Below, piece by piece: positions 38,868-50,350 of a DNA stretch of 64,000 nucleotides. The DNA is from Casuarius casuarius (lineage: Eukaryota > Chordata > Aves > Casuariiformes > Casuariidae). The translations under genes were made by a program, and so were the position numbers. How positions within the stretch are numbered: the stretch's first letter is position 1; every line of letters starts with the position of its first letter. The DNA lies in NCBI GenBank assembly GCA_003342895.1, contig PTFA01000081.1, forward strand, positions 1,333,397 through 1,397,396, in the 5' to 3' direction. The notes beneath the pieces are model-generated. The model worked only from the letters and a program-made list of their open reading frames with translations. It ran no database searches and was not told where the DNA came from.

Positions 38868-41540
38868 AAGGCATCATAACTGTAACGAGACAGGGTAAGA
38901 AGATGAGATCCCATAAAGAAACGATGAACTGCTTTGATAGAAATGGGAGAAAGTTATTTGAAAAAGCACAAGCCCTGAAAGTTTCTGAGGAATAGTAAAT
39001 TGATTATAAAGTGAAAACATAATGCTGATGAAAATATGGAAAATGAAGAAAGAGAAATTGTTTTATGAAAAAGTTGGAACATGTGCTAATTTTTTAAATC
39101 TGATTTAAGCCTTACTTGACAAAGGATCTGTCCTGGTGAAAGAGCTGGTTAATTTTGCTGCCTACTAACAGCAAAAAAGAGAAAGGGACAAACTTTTCTA
39201 TAGATGATAAATGTGAAATGAGGAACAAAATTTTCTTTTTTTTCCTAAAAAGAGAAAAATTCAGATTAGGTTTTTAAGAAAATGTTCTAGTAAAAAGAGA
39301 ATGGAATAAACAACACAGAGGAAAAGAAAAAAAACACTTGAGTTGCCAACATTAGCGTTCTTCAGAAATAGAGGTCTTAGAGTAGGGCAGACAGTCAAAT
39401 GTGTCAAATGTGAACCCGAAGAGCCTTTTCCAACAGAAACATTGCTGGGTGTCAAATTGACATCTTATTGGAAGCGGGGGATGTGATGACATCTCAAGCT
39501 ACAGATCTTTAATGTTCTACTAAAAAAGCCCGCCTTAATTATTTAAACCAGTTAGAACTTAAAACTCCCCCCAGGGCATGATTTTTTCTTGAGCCTGTAT
39601 TTCAGAGTATGTTGATACAGGACAGTTTGGAGCAAACTATTAAATATGAAAAACACCTTGTAAAATGAAACCTAGTGGAAAAGCAACACCTTCCAGCTAT
39701 ACCAAAATAGTCATTCCCTCCTCTCTTTTCTTTTAATTCCTGCAACTTCTTCCTGCTCTATTTACTCCTGCCCTAATCACCGTGTGTGTATTCATAAGAG
39801 AGAGCGAGCTCTCTGCACAGACCTTCCTGCCCCAAATTCCCTGGACCCTGTTGGAGCCAGGGGGAAACACTGAGCACCGAGGCAACCTAATCGTGCCAGC
39901 GGACTCGGGATTAAAAATTTTGGTGCTTTTCCCAAGACTGGCACAGGGCTGGCAAAGAACTTTTAACTTTTCTCTTTTTGCTATCCCTTCAATAAGATAG
40001 AGTATGGCTCTTTCAGCATGGACATTGCAGGGTGACATTTTGTAACAAAAATAAGTTTTGCAGAAGATTAGGAAGAAAGGGAATGATATCAGGGAAGTTA
40101 TAGAGCTACTTGCCCATATATTTATTTTCTAAGACAATGTGCAGAACAGGTCCAGATTTGGGCAAAACCCACATAATTATTTATCAGTGATGATACCATA
40201 CACGAAGCCGTATGCTCTGATTACATAATGGCCCTTATTAGACAATTAAAAAGAAGCTATTTAAATCAATATTTGTTTGCCTGCTTCCCTAGAACTTTTT
40301 ATTTGTATGCAATGCCTGCTTTCCTTTTCTATAATCCCACCAACTGCAAATGCATTTTATTTCTAAGTGGGTCACTATTGTGGGAGAGAACTGAGAATTT
40401 GTGGGAAATTACCAAGAAAATTAAGATTAGGGGCACAAGGGACGAGAAGCTGATACAAGACTATTTCTTGTAATGATATATCAGTCATCCGTGCTCGAAA
40501 TATCATAGAACCTATTGTAAGAGGGAAGATGGAATCAGCCTTTAAATATAACAAGATGAAGTACTGCTCAGTCATTATTGTTAATTAGAATAAGCATTTT
40601 GGGGTTAAAAAAAAAATCTTTTTTTTTCAGAGTAAGTTTCTTTATAATTAAGAGATATACACAATTATTATTGATTTTATACTAATTTTGAGGTCTAAAT
40701 TAAGCAGATGAAGATAGGTACTTGTCACTAACTGTCATCGTATCAAAATCTGGATAAGAATTTAGTATTTTCCAGTGTTTCTGCAAAATAATAATTATAA
40801 TAACTTTAAAAAGCCAAAAGCGAACACGTGAAATCAAGCTGAGAGGTTTCCGCTGTGCAAGTCCACTCCAATCCTTTCAAGCACTTCTCATTTAAAAGTT
40901 CATCCGTGTTGCTAGTCATTTGCATAACCAGTTTTCACAAGCTGTTTCCCATTTCCACTGTACCTTCCTTCAGCTATGGTTAAAACTCATTGTACATCCT
41001 CCCTAAAGAGGATGTGAGAACATTATTCCTTGAGCACTATAGCTAAATATTTTCCCAGTGCTGGACAATAGCTTGCAACCACAGTCTTAATGTACCAAAA
41101 AACAAAGACTAAGATGAGTAGAAAGGGTAAAATGTTTCCATATGCCAGAACTAGGAAGTTTTCCACTAATACCAAAATTGAAATCCAGACAAATTTTGTG
41201 TCCTTTACATATGCTAAATGTGTACAAGCACAATGTTTGTTTTCGTGGAAAAATACCCTTATTTCCTTTCTAGCCCTCTAAGAAAACCTCTTCCATCCAG
41301 CACTTTTTAAACTGAGGAAAAACAGTGTGACAAACAGTATTGTCAAACAGCTCCTAATCATAGCTTCCAAATGTTGAGAGACACATCTTCTAAAAACGTA
41401 CCAGTGAACTGGATACAGGCCATAGTTCAGATATAAGCATGTCTGCTCCGGCACACCTGTACTGTGCTGTTCCCAAGAGAATGCTGGAATTAGGATCTAG
41501 CAAATGTTTTGTTGCATCTGTCTATGAAACTGCAGAATAC

Positions 41541-41774
41541 CTGGAGGACGTGGCCAGAGCAATGAGCAAGGCTTGAAGAATCCCTCTGATGAAGACAATG
41601 GGATTCTTCTTGGTGATAAAGAAGTACATCATTGGCAGAATAAACAGCCCATGCACAACCAGGCCGCACACCACAGTAATGGCGTAGAAACCCAGCTTCT
41701 TTCCAATGGCTGAAGGGTCATCCATTTCTAAGATTTTGCCAGCAATTAGGAACACTATTCCGAATGGAAAATAC
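41541..41774 (-). CDS. SLC1A7: SLC1A7 coding exon: TM5, TM6 and hairpin 1 start
   Basis: This 234-base exon follows ctttttgttcag and precedes gtattc. Its first base completes Trp (TG|G). It encodes [20 protein letters not shown], then [40 protein letters not shown] and [17 protein letters not shown], ending two bases into the next Ser. TM5 and TM6 are clear hydrophobic spans, and [14 protein letters not shown] across the junction is hairpin 1 with its serine-rich tip. [10 protein letters not shown] is the conserved linker before hairpin 1. There are only a few conservative differences from human. Confidence 0.97.
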
Positions 41775-43815
41775 CTGAACAAAAAGAAAGACATTCGTTA
41801 TTAGCAGATGGTTCACCTCCATCAAACAGTATGAGATAGAAAATTGTTGTGCCTCCAATACCAGCGCAGTGAAAGCACCCTGTCTGGAAGTGGCAGAGCT
41901 GGGTTCAATTGTCTTATCAGACTGAATGTATTTAAGCTTGACTGAAGGTATCTAATCCCTCACACTTGAGGAACATGCCCTAACCACTAGGCTAAATACC
42001 CGTTTATGCAGGGTGCACTTCAGTACAATTGAGGTTATGGGGCTGGTCAGGAGCAAATTTAAAACGTGCTGGCTCAGAGGAAGGCTCTGACTTTGTAGCT
42101 TAAGGCATGTCATTTGACCGGCAGAGTGGGAATCCCGAGCTCTGCTTGTGGTTGTGCTCATGTGACCGTTCATGGTTGCTGCTGAACACTGTTAAGCAAA
42201 TGCTTACACAATCCTAAGGCGAGGTATGAGACGACTGTCTCTCCCACCACCTCGTCCCCTCTTACCTCTATTTTCCCTCTCCACACGTCAGAAAAACGGT
42301 GGCTCCCTCTGCATTTTGTGTGGAATTACCAATACACATCAGACAAGCCCTTGGTGCCTGGGAGTTTGGTTTGGGGCAGATAGGCAGAAGAATATCTAGT
42401 TTCTGGCTCCTCGCTGGACTGGATGTGAGATAGGAGCTTTATTAAAACTGCAGTGCTTTCAGGCACAGCTAGACACAAAGCCACGGGTGCCTAAGGAGCT
42501 TCAGATTAAAAAATAAATAAAACTAGATCTGGGGACATCCATCACCTTCCATTTGCAGCTGTGCCAGCTCTGGGACTTATAGCCCAGTCTGCTTGCCGCT
42601 TTACCTCATTCTTCCAGAAATTACGGCTCCCTCGGCTCCATCTGGCCAAGAGATCATTGCCAGACTCAGCTTAGCAACACCGAAGCAGGGAGCTGGAAAC
42701 GGAGGCCGAGTGCTGGCGGCGGGCTCCCCCATGTGAGGCCGAGCCGTGTTCGGGGACCCCCTGAAGCTGGGGAGGATGCTAAGCTGAGGCACACTCCTGC
42801 TGCCAGGGAGCAGAGGGCTCTTGCTGGCAGCCTGCACACTTTGTGACGGTACCCTCGGCCCATTTAAAAGCCAGGTGAACTTCCAAGTGCTTTGACTACT
42901 GGGCAAAAATGCTATCGCTGAAGGGGACAGTGCCAGACAGAATTTTGGAGGAAAAATTTTGAGCCTAAAGTACATCCAAGCTGTTGTTGCATTGATGTTA
43001 TTGAGCTATAGCTGTGGTTATTTTAGTAGGATACAAACATAAGCATGAAAATACGCACATCTCTGCCAAAAATTCATGGATTTTACAGGGCTAGCTTTCG
43101 CTGTTGTTGGTCACCTCCTGTTCCCCCCATCATTGGGGCGGGTGGGTTGGCAGGTCTAACTGGCCCCCGGTGTAGTTTAGGACTGCTCTGAAGGCTTTTC
43201 CTGAGTGATATGGGCTAGATCGGTTCCTTGAGGACTAGTTTGTTGACTGGAGACATCCCGAGTGCCAGGCACTCTGGGTACATGTTCATTGCGCTGCACA
43301 GTGCAGAGATAGCCAAGCTAGAAGCAGCCACATTAATCACAGCACAGTCATGGCAGCATGAGACCCAGCCCTCTCTTGAGGGCTTATTTGAGCAAGCTGA
43401 AACCAAGCTCGTATTTCTGATGGGGCAGCGCTCAAAAGTGTGGATGCACCAGCCTAAGGCTCTCAGCCTCCTCCCTTGTGTGGGCTGGATGTACCCTATT
43501 GCCCCTCAGCCTGCCCAAGGCACGGGTGGTGCCCCCGGTACTAAGCGCATACAGCACATATCCAGCTATACCATGTTATGTCATATGGGGGTGATACACA
43601 GGGTGTCTCTGTCAAAGTGACACTGCTGCAGTACAAGCTAGGGACAGGATACGTTTGTATATATCTTCCTTCAAGTGCTGACACCCTACAGAGCTAAGGA
43701 CTGTCGTCCCTTATTTATTTCCCTGGAAATAAGATTATGCCACCTCTGTGCATTCTCCTCTGTTGAAATTTTCTTCCTCTTTAAAAAATATTTTCTTAAT
43801 AAAATGGTTACTTAC
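41775..43815 (-). other. SLC1A7: SLC1A7 intron with MIR-like SINE
   Basis: The minus-strand donor is gtaagt and the acceptor is tttgttcag. It contains an antisense MIR-like SINE at about 41865-42005 and a moderately GC-rich stretch at 42600-42850. Open frames at 42601-42975 (-) and 43228-43620 (+) show no known family. Confidence 0.75.
41865..42005 (-). mobile_element. MIR-like tRNA-derived SINE
   Basis: On the minus strand the element begins tagcctagtggttagggcat, an A-box-like tRNA head. About 75 bases later it has caattgaacccagctctgcc followed by acttcc. The 'cccagctctgccactt' core phrase and the tRNA-like head with 'agtggttaggGCA' are characteristic of MIR-type SINEs of amniotes. The edges are approximate. 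Confidence 0.6.
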
Positions 43816-43915
43816 CAAACAGCAACTGCCACTATCTTCATGACAGATTCATTTAAACACTGACAAAAACTGACCAAAGGAACACCACTGTTTCCCATTC
43901 TTCCCAGCATTATTC
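43816..43915 (-). CDS. SLC1A7: SLC1A7 coding exon: TM4-TM5 region
   Basis: This 100-base exon follows catttgtttgcag and precedes gtaagt. Its two first bases complete Gly (G|GA). The translation is IMLGRMGNSGVPLVSFCQCL followed by NESVMKIVAVAV and TG of Trp. Human EAAT5 has MGDSGAPLVSFCQCLNESVMKIVAVAVW at this place, so the Asp-to-Asn and Ala-to-Val changes are the only visible differences. No open frame of 60 codons covers it; the exon was found by translation between splice sites. Confidence 0.96.
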
Positions 43916-44259
43916 CTGCAAACAAATGCATCCATGTTTAAATTTTTATGCGCCTTCATGCAAATCCCCAGTGCTCTCCCTCCTTGCTGTAATTCAAAGC
44001 GAACTAAGTGGGAGATGACTGGGTGAGTTTAGATCTTTATGTTGTAGAAAAAGTCATGGTATCTGTAAATCTCCCCTATACACAGACACAGCGAGAGCAT
44101 GGGGGAGCCAGGCCACAGCGTTGTTCTTTGGTTACCTGGAGCTCTGTCATCTAGCTCCCTGCTTTTTGAATTTTGCAATTCCCTGAAAGTTTCCCAGTGG
44201 AGATGCAGATTTCTGCACATTGTTTTTAGGCCTCCTAATAGCAAGCCTGTTTGCATAAC

Positions 44260-44335
44260 TTTCTTTCGCGGAGCCCTGAGAAAGTATTTACCAGTACTGA
44301 GGGATCCCTGGAAGACAGGCTGAGAAACACTGCTC
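44260..44335 (+). mobile_element. hAT-like non-autonomous element end
   Basis: The segment has gcggagccctgagaaagtat, then gggatccctggaagac and aggctgagaaacactgctca. This resembles the 3' end of reptilian hAT-derived elements, whose terminal repeat reads roughly '..gttgagaaccactg'. The opposite end was not found, so this is tentative. Confidence 0.3.
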
Positions 44336-46849
44336 AGGCTAAGGCTGCTGTCTGCAAGCCTGCAGTCCCTTCCTCCGCTCTGTGCAGCACTTACAGCTGG
44401 GCGACACTCTCAGTTCTAAGCCAATATTTGGGCTTATATATATTTGGGGCAAGTTAATAAGGGGGCCTCCATCCAGTTTTTAGTAGATATCTGTCTACAT
44501 AATAGCAAACAGCCCTCACCACTGACTGTGCTTAGCAAACTTGGGAGAGAGAAGGAAATGCAAATTCATGTGAAGAAAAGCCAAATTGCTATCCAGACTA
44601 CCTAGCAAAGAAAGCAAGCAAAACCCATTTGCCTGCCCCAGTACTAGGAAAGGAAAAGAATACAGCTCTGGGATGTGTTAGACAACCACATATTCTCCAG
44701 ACAGCATTAGTCTCCAAAAATGTATATAAATGTACATCGTTTTCCCATTTTTTTTAATTTTCTCCCTGAAAGGATTGCAAGTGATCGAGTTAATTGCTCA
44801 AGGAAGCACTTCAAATACAAGCTGCAGCAACTGAGCCTGCCTTGGAAGGGGTCTCACATGCTGACGCTTGCTCTGGACCTGCAGCGCGCTGGCTTTGAGC
44901 GGCAGCCCAGCCTCGGGCCCCTGGAGCCCACATCTGCGCCTGCGGCCAGGTCTCCGGCTGTAACAGCACCAAGGCAATCCCCTCCCGATGCAGGGAGGGA
45001 GGCTCTCAGCTGTCTTATCTTGTGATTTCACAGTAACTCTGCGTTCAAGATGTGGGTTTATGAGCCTGTTAATATTCATCCAAGCTGTAAGTTTTAGTTT
45101 GGAAAGCAACACTCTTTTATTAAGCATACTCCTCATCTCTACCAAAAGGATTTTAAATACAATTTGGCATTTGAAGCCTGGTTGGTAAACTGGCAGTTTT
45201 ACAAGTCTTAGCTTCTAATTCTATGTAACGCTGAGAAGAAGAACTGCTTTCCCTTTTATTTTACAGGAATAAGTGAAGTTGGTTCTATAAAAGACTTCCC
45301 CATCTGAGCATGTGGCTATTGCTGGGGACAGAGTGGGGCAGGCAGTATTGGGGCCTCCTGCCCACAGCCCTGGCCTACCAAGCTCCATTTCAGTGTAAAC
45401 GTTTTCCTTGCAGTTAATAAATAAGGTGGCCTTCTCTAAGAAAAACATATCAGCTGTCTGAACTCGTACCCACTTGTCATAATCCCTAACAGAAATTCCT
45501 GCACGCAGTGTGAAGAAGCAGTATAGCTAGCCACAACTCAGGGAATGCCGAGCACCAAGGCTTTTTATGTGTCTTGACTTCACACTCTTGCCTGTCAAAG
45601 GCTGCCCATTTTAACGTATACTGGGCTAAGTCCAGTTATTCATGCACACGATTTATTCCTGGGCTAAGATTACTAAGAAATTCACCTCCTGCTTCAGGAA
45701 AAGTTGGCTCAAGTCTGTTATTCTACAGCCCCTTGATGCTATTCTGATGCTGTTCATGGACCTAAAAGAAGCTCTAATAATAACTCATATCCACCCTAAC
45801 GCCATTTTTCTATGCCAGAGTAGCATAAAGAGACCTTTATGCAAGTAAGATTCAGCCCAAGTGAGCAAAATTGTTACCAAGCACCAAGGCCTGTGTACAT
45901 TTTTTGCAAGGAACAAAAGCTTTGGAAGGAAGCTCTTCTTTCATAGAGACTAAAGGCACATGCCTTCTGCTTTATTCCTTCATTTTTGCAGGGGGAAGTA
46001 GAAAGCTGAAGACAGTGATAAATGTTGGGCTGTGTCCTCAGTTCAAAATGACGGTCTGAAATAGTCACCAGAATATGACAAGATTTGAGGGTTTAGTGTC
46101 TCAGGTTTGTCTGCATCCGGCAGCCACGGGTGATGCTGGCAGCCAGGGGCTACGCTGCCCGGGGCGGTACGGCACTACAGCAGCACGGTTACTGTACTTC
46201 AGCCAGGGAGAAACCAGCTCTCAGCTTCCCTCTCCTGATCCCTGGGCCAGCAAGAGTTAGAGGCATGGTAGAAGAAACACATACGGTTCTGGGAGGAAAA
46301 TGGGTGATCTTCTGTGCTCGAAATTATATAATTGCCCTTGATCCTAATAAGGATGTGTAATTAATTCATTCATAGCCAATACTTTTTGGCTGGAATATTG
46401 CTTGCTGCAACATTGTACTTTGGGAATTGACTATAAAGCATTACAAACTGGGGGACAGCCAGTTTCCAGCAGTGTTGCATATAGAATTTCACACTCCAGA
46501 GAAGCAAACAGAGACAAATCGGCTAATTCCAGAAATGATTTTTGATCCCTTGTGCTAGTGTGAACCAGAATATAATAAACACAGTGAAAGATGTTTTATG
46601 GAACTGCATCTGCAGAGCAGACTAACTTCCAAGAATAAACTTAGATAAAGATAATTTCATCAGCATTTTCTTGTAATAATCATCAGCACTTCACCTTTGT
46701 CAAGATTAACTAGGGCATGTTCATATATATGTATATACACACCTTTGTAACCTACTTATCCAAGACATCACTGAGGCCAATTATGTGAATTGTTTCTTAC
46801 ATAAATAAGTGACACAGGTTCTACACTAACAATGTGATAAGATCCTCAG

Positions 46850-47225
46850 CTGGGTCAGATTACAGGGCAAAAGCCAACCTTTGCCAAGTGGGAGGAACTT
46901 AAATCAGGGGGTTTGTGTGCGAGTGGGTTATTCTGGGATTGCCAGCTGGAGACTGAAGCATCTGGTCCTGTGAGCGGTGGGTCTCGTGATCTGATGGCCC
47001 ACTGAACTGACAGCAGAGTGGCAAGTTCTCTGTTCCCATGATACAAAGCCTGGTGCTTTGGGCATTGAAAATGCCCTACCTTCTGGGACTTTGGGGAGAG
47101 AGTCTGCTACGGACTTGTTTATTTCAGAATTTCTTGAAACCTTCCCTGAGATTTCTGCTACTGGCAGAATATTGGTAGAGGGGCCACTGGTCTGACCCGG
47201 TATAGCAATTCCTAGCTCTGAGCAC
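46850..47225 (+). mobile_element. CR1-type LINE 3' end
   Basis: The element shows gagactgaagcatctggtcc and ends with gctactggcagaatattggt, agaggggccactggtctgac and ccggtatagcaattcctagc. The phrase 'ggtctgacccagtatggcaattcctatg' is the well-known 3' end of sauropsid CR1 elements. It lies in plus-strand sense, opposite to SLC1A7. No reverse transcriptase frame is retained, and the 5' edge is a guess. Confidence 0.7.
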
Positions 47226-47903
47226 ACTGTAGTAGGGTTTGTTACTGTTCTTCTAGATTTACATTCTTTTCTATAATTATGTTTAATTTTAAATGTTACC
47301 TTTTTGTGTCCTTGATTAGAAGACTCGCCAACCTCTACATCATGGTGAACCTTCTTGTTAAAGAGGGGTTAATGTATCTCTTAGGGTACTAGTACACTGC
47401 CATATGTGGAGTGTAGCGTCATCACATCTAAGCTTGGTTCAAACTGTACAAAGTGGGTGCTGACAGAAGCAATAACATAGACTGATATATTTAATACTGA
47501 TATATACAGATATAAATACTGATGTATTTACTGTTTTCCTGAGTGGTTTTGCAGCTGGCCCTTAAATGTATTCTGCCATAGCTAAACTGCTAGTAACTCA
47601 GACAGTTAGCTTAAAGTTCTCTGGGAATTGTTGTTTTCAACACACGCAGAAAATGGAGTTTTAAAGTAGTTTGAATATATATGTCTAATACTGTCCACTA
47701 TAGAGTCGAATGAGAAGTGCTCAGCTGGACATCATAGCTCATATACTAATTTCCCTTTCTTTCAGCTGAGAGGGCAATGCTTTTAAAACAGCAAGATATG
47801 TGAAGGTAACCATGACATTCTGCAAAGAGGAAGCATGAAGTGTTAGGGGAGCATGTGAATTTACCCTGCCCCAAACTTGTTCCAGTGATTTGCTTTAAAA
47901 AAA

Positions 47904-47914
47904 GGGGGGGGGGG
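47904..47914 (+). repeat. G homopolymer run
   Basis: Eleven consecutive Gs follow seven As and precede AGGGGC. Such a run may form a quadruplex together with neighbouring Gs, and it is also a likely sequencing-error site. Confidence 0.8.
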
Positions 47915-48417
47915 AGGGGCTTCCCTGAGTCATCCCAAACACCAAATGCTGGTCACTTATGCCATGGAAGGATGAAGGAGGTCATGCTTAGCTCTTGTCC
48001 TTCTGGTACCACTCAATTAATGGCACTGGAGTTGGCATACAGAATTCTGATGAGAGAATGATCTGATGCCTCAAACTAAGAATCTTTAAAATTGAAGTGA
48101 GTAAGACATTTCTATTTTTCCTCCATCTCGGGCAAAAATGGCTCACAAACAAAAGCTCCAAAAAAATCCAGAAGAAAGTAAAATACAGAGAATATAATTC
48201 CTGCACAGAAAACAGAATGGAACAAAAGTCATCAAGAATTTTTAAGATTTTTCTTCAAAAGACTGTGAGAACAGCTCTGTAATATTCTTGTTTTTTCACA
48301 AAGTTTAGATAGAATTATTTTTTAAAAAAAGACATCGAAATCCAAACAACTCAGACCTTATTTTGTCCTCTTAAATGGATACCTGGTTATTGCAAACCAA
48401 CCATGTCTGAAACCTAC

Positions 48418-48637
48418 CCATTGTTGCAGAGAATATCACGATCCCTAGCACATTCATGCCGTCACTAGTGCCTGGTTCTGATTTGTAAATCACTTCAGGA
48501 GGGGGAGTGATATCCAAGGCAAAATTCTGGACATTGGATCCATTCTCATCCTGGACTCCATATATTATAATGCGATGAGTGGTACTTTCAGATGATGCTT
48601 TGCTGGATTTAACGATGGGAATAGTCTTGGTGCGATA
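48418..48637 (-). CDS. SLC1A7: SLC1A7 coding exon: extracellular loop and start of TM4
   Basis: This 220-base exon follows gttttcttttag and precedes gtaggt. It starts in phase 0. It encodes YRTKTIPIVKSSKASSESTT, HRIIIYGVQDENGSNVQNFA, LDITPPPEVIYKSEPGTSDG and MNVLGIVIFSATM, plus one base of Gly. This is the large extracellular loop between TM3 and TM4 and the first half of TM4. The sequon N-G-S in DENGSN is a candidate N-glycosylation site and is shared with human. The stretch SSKASSESTTH is diverged from human (SPKVAPEEAPPR), while YGVQ.ENGS.VQNFALD and PPPEV.YKSEPGTSDGMNVLG are conserved. Confidence 0.96.
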
Positions 48638-50307
48638 CTAAAAGAAAACAAGATTTTTTTATCAATATCCCAGCAGGAATTAAGAGTTTAATGAGACTTC
48701 CTAAGTGCTTTGTTAAATGAGGCTGCATGTTAGAGGGAAAAGCATGAAAAGAAGAATGATAGCTCCTGTTCCTGTGCTGCTAAAAACTGTAAAAAAAAGC
48801 TGAATTTTTGCAAAAAGATGACAAAAGTAGGCTTTCCTATAAGCAGACCCTGTGCAGCAAACATACTTTCCCTTGTTAGAGCTACATTTGACATTCCCTT
48901 GTATTCCTTTTCCTATAACACATAAATAGGAATAACTGCCCCAGAAATTCAGAGTGCCTTTATCTTTGTCTCACCATAGATAAAGTTCCCATGCGAAACC
49001 AATATAGCCGTGCCTCTTGCTCACTCAGAACCTTTAAGCGAGGTTTTCTGGCCAAATTCCAATCTGAGTAATTAGATTCTTTCTAAATACATTACTTTGT
49101 TGCTTTGATTGGATACGGTATTCTGTGCTTCCTTTGTGTGGTGTTGCTGTGCACTCTTAAAGAGATTCCAGCTACTATGTGACTACAGCCTGGCAGTAAA
49201 AGAAATCATGCTCTAGGCATAGAGGTGTAATCATACAAATCCTTCTGCTTTTCCACAGCACCTTCCAAAAGGTCCTTAAAGATCTGACCTCAAATGGATG
49301 AAGCAGACATAGCTGTGCGTGTCTATTCTCCAGTTACACTGTGCATTTTATGGTTCTTTGTTTTGCCCTGAGGTACCATGGCTAACCTTGTATATGACAG
49401 AGAAATTTAGCATCTTTGCAAGTTTCACAAAAATTTAGCATCCCCAGCCTTTATTCTAATTTTAATGCTGATGACTACAGAGATACGGAGAGGTAAAGAG
49501 TTTACCCTATGGTAGCAGATGAGTCTACAATAGAGCGAGGAATAAAATGAAAATGAAGTCTGCTTCCAGGTCCCTCTTCCTACCAAAACCAAGAGGTGCT
49601 TCTCCACCTGCTCCCCCAAAGAGAAACTGGCTTCCAGTCTATATTTTCATTATTAATCAGTCCCTCCTTCCTTTCCTTGTAGGTGCTCTACAGGCATTTA
49701 TCATCTTCACTGTTTATTGATCCCATCCTCCCTGGTTTTCTGAGCTTGTGTTACAGAACTTGCTGTTTCTGGTCAGCTCCTCTGTTCCCACTGCTGTAAC
49801 AGCCCAGTTGTACCCGAGAGCTGCACACATCCCTCCTCTACCTTCTCCTGACCATGCTCAGGAGCTACAAACCACCTTCTTCATCTCCTTCCCCCAAAGT
49901 CTGTGATACTCTAGGAAGATACCTGGTGAGATATGTACAGCATCTATGAGCCAGGATATATACAATATACTGTACAAACATGAAAGTTGCTTAGTGCTAT
50001 AAACTGTTCATCTACTTCTGCTGCTAAGGATACATGGAACTTTAAATCTCATCAAGAGAGGAAGGTAACAGCGTAGCACATAGAATAATAGTGGATGTCC
50101 ATTTAGCCCAGTAGTAATTAATGCCTTACAATGCAGTCCTCCTAGTGGAAAGAGACTCAGTAATTTCTAAATGCTGAAGGTGTTAGTGGTATCTGATGTA
50201 GCATATACTGTTTATATCTGGATTCTGTTTTACTAAGATATATCATATGTTTTATATGATGAAGGCTCATCTCTTTCATGAGTAGTAAGAGAAACACAGT
50301 CGCTTAC
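48638..50307 (-). other. SLC1A7: SLC1A7 intron with a MIR-like fragment
   Basis: The minus-strand donor is gtaagc and the acceptor is ttcttttag. A degenerate antisense MIR-like fragment lies at about 49475-49545. Nothing else was recognised. Confidence 0.75.
49475..49545 (-). mobile_element. MIR-like SINE fragment, antisense
   Basis: The + strand reads actacagagatacggagagg, then taaagagtttaccc and gcagatgagtctacaatagagcg split by a few changes. This fits the antisense MIR tail (ctgaggcacagagaggtaaagtgacttgccc..agctagtaa). The fragment is strongly decayed. Confidence 0.4.
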
Positions 50308-50350
50308 CTGTTTGAATGTGGCCTCAACAAGATTGGCTGGAAACATGTTC
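50308..50350 (-). CDS. SLC1A7: SLC1A7 short coding exon (43 bases)
   Basis: This exon of only 43 bases follows catttctag and precedes gtaagc. One base completes Arg (AG|G or CG|G), and then 14 codons read NMFPANLVEATFKQ. The peptide is identical to human EAAT5 after LLDLIR. It lies at the start of the TM3-TM4 extracellular loop region. The frame is open on both sides, but the flanking peptide has no similarity to EAAT5. The phase requirement (one base in, zero out) is met by the next exon starting with YRTKT. Confidence 0.95.

Larger units (their letters stand above)
43916..48417 (-). other. SLC1A7: SLC1A7 intron with CR1 and hAT-like remnants
   Basis: The minus-strand donor is gtaggt and the acceptor is tttgcag. 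It holds a hAT-like terminal fragment at about 44260-44335, a CR1 3' end at about 46850-47225, TA-rich imperfect repeats at about 47480-47530 and an 11-G run at 47904-47914. GC-rich sequence at 44870-45000 produces open frames without known family. Confidence 0.75.

Noticed and set aside
43228..43620. 130-codon + strand frame
   Set aside because: It lies in an SLC1A7 intron on the opposite strand and shows no known domain or splice context.
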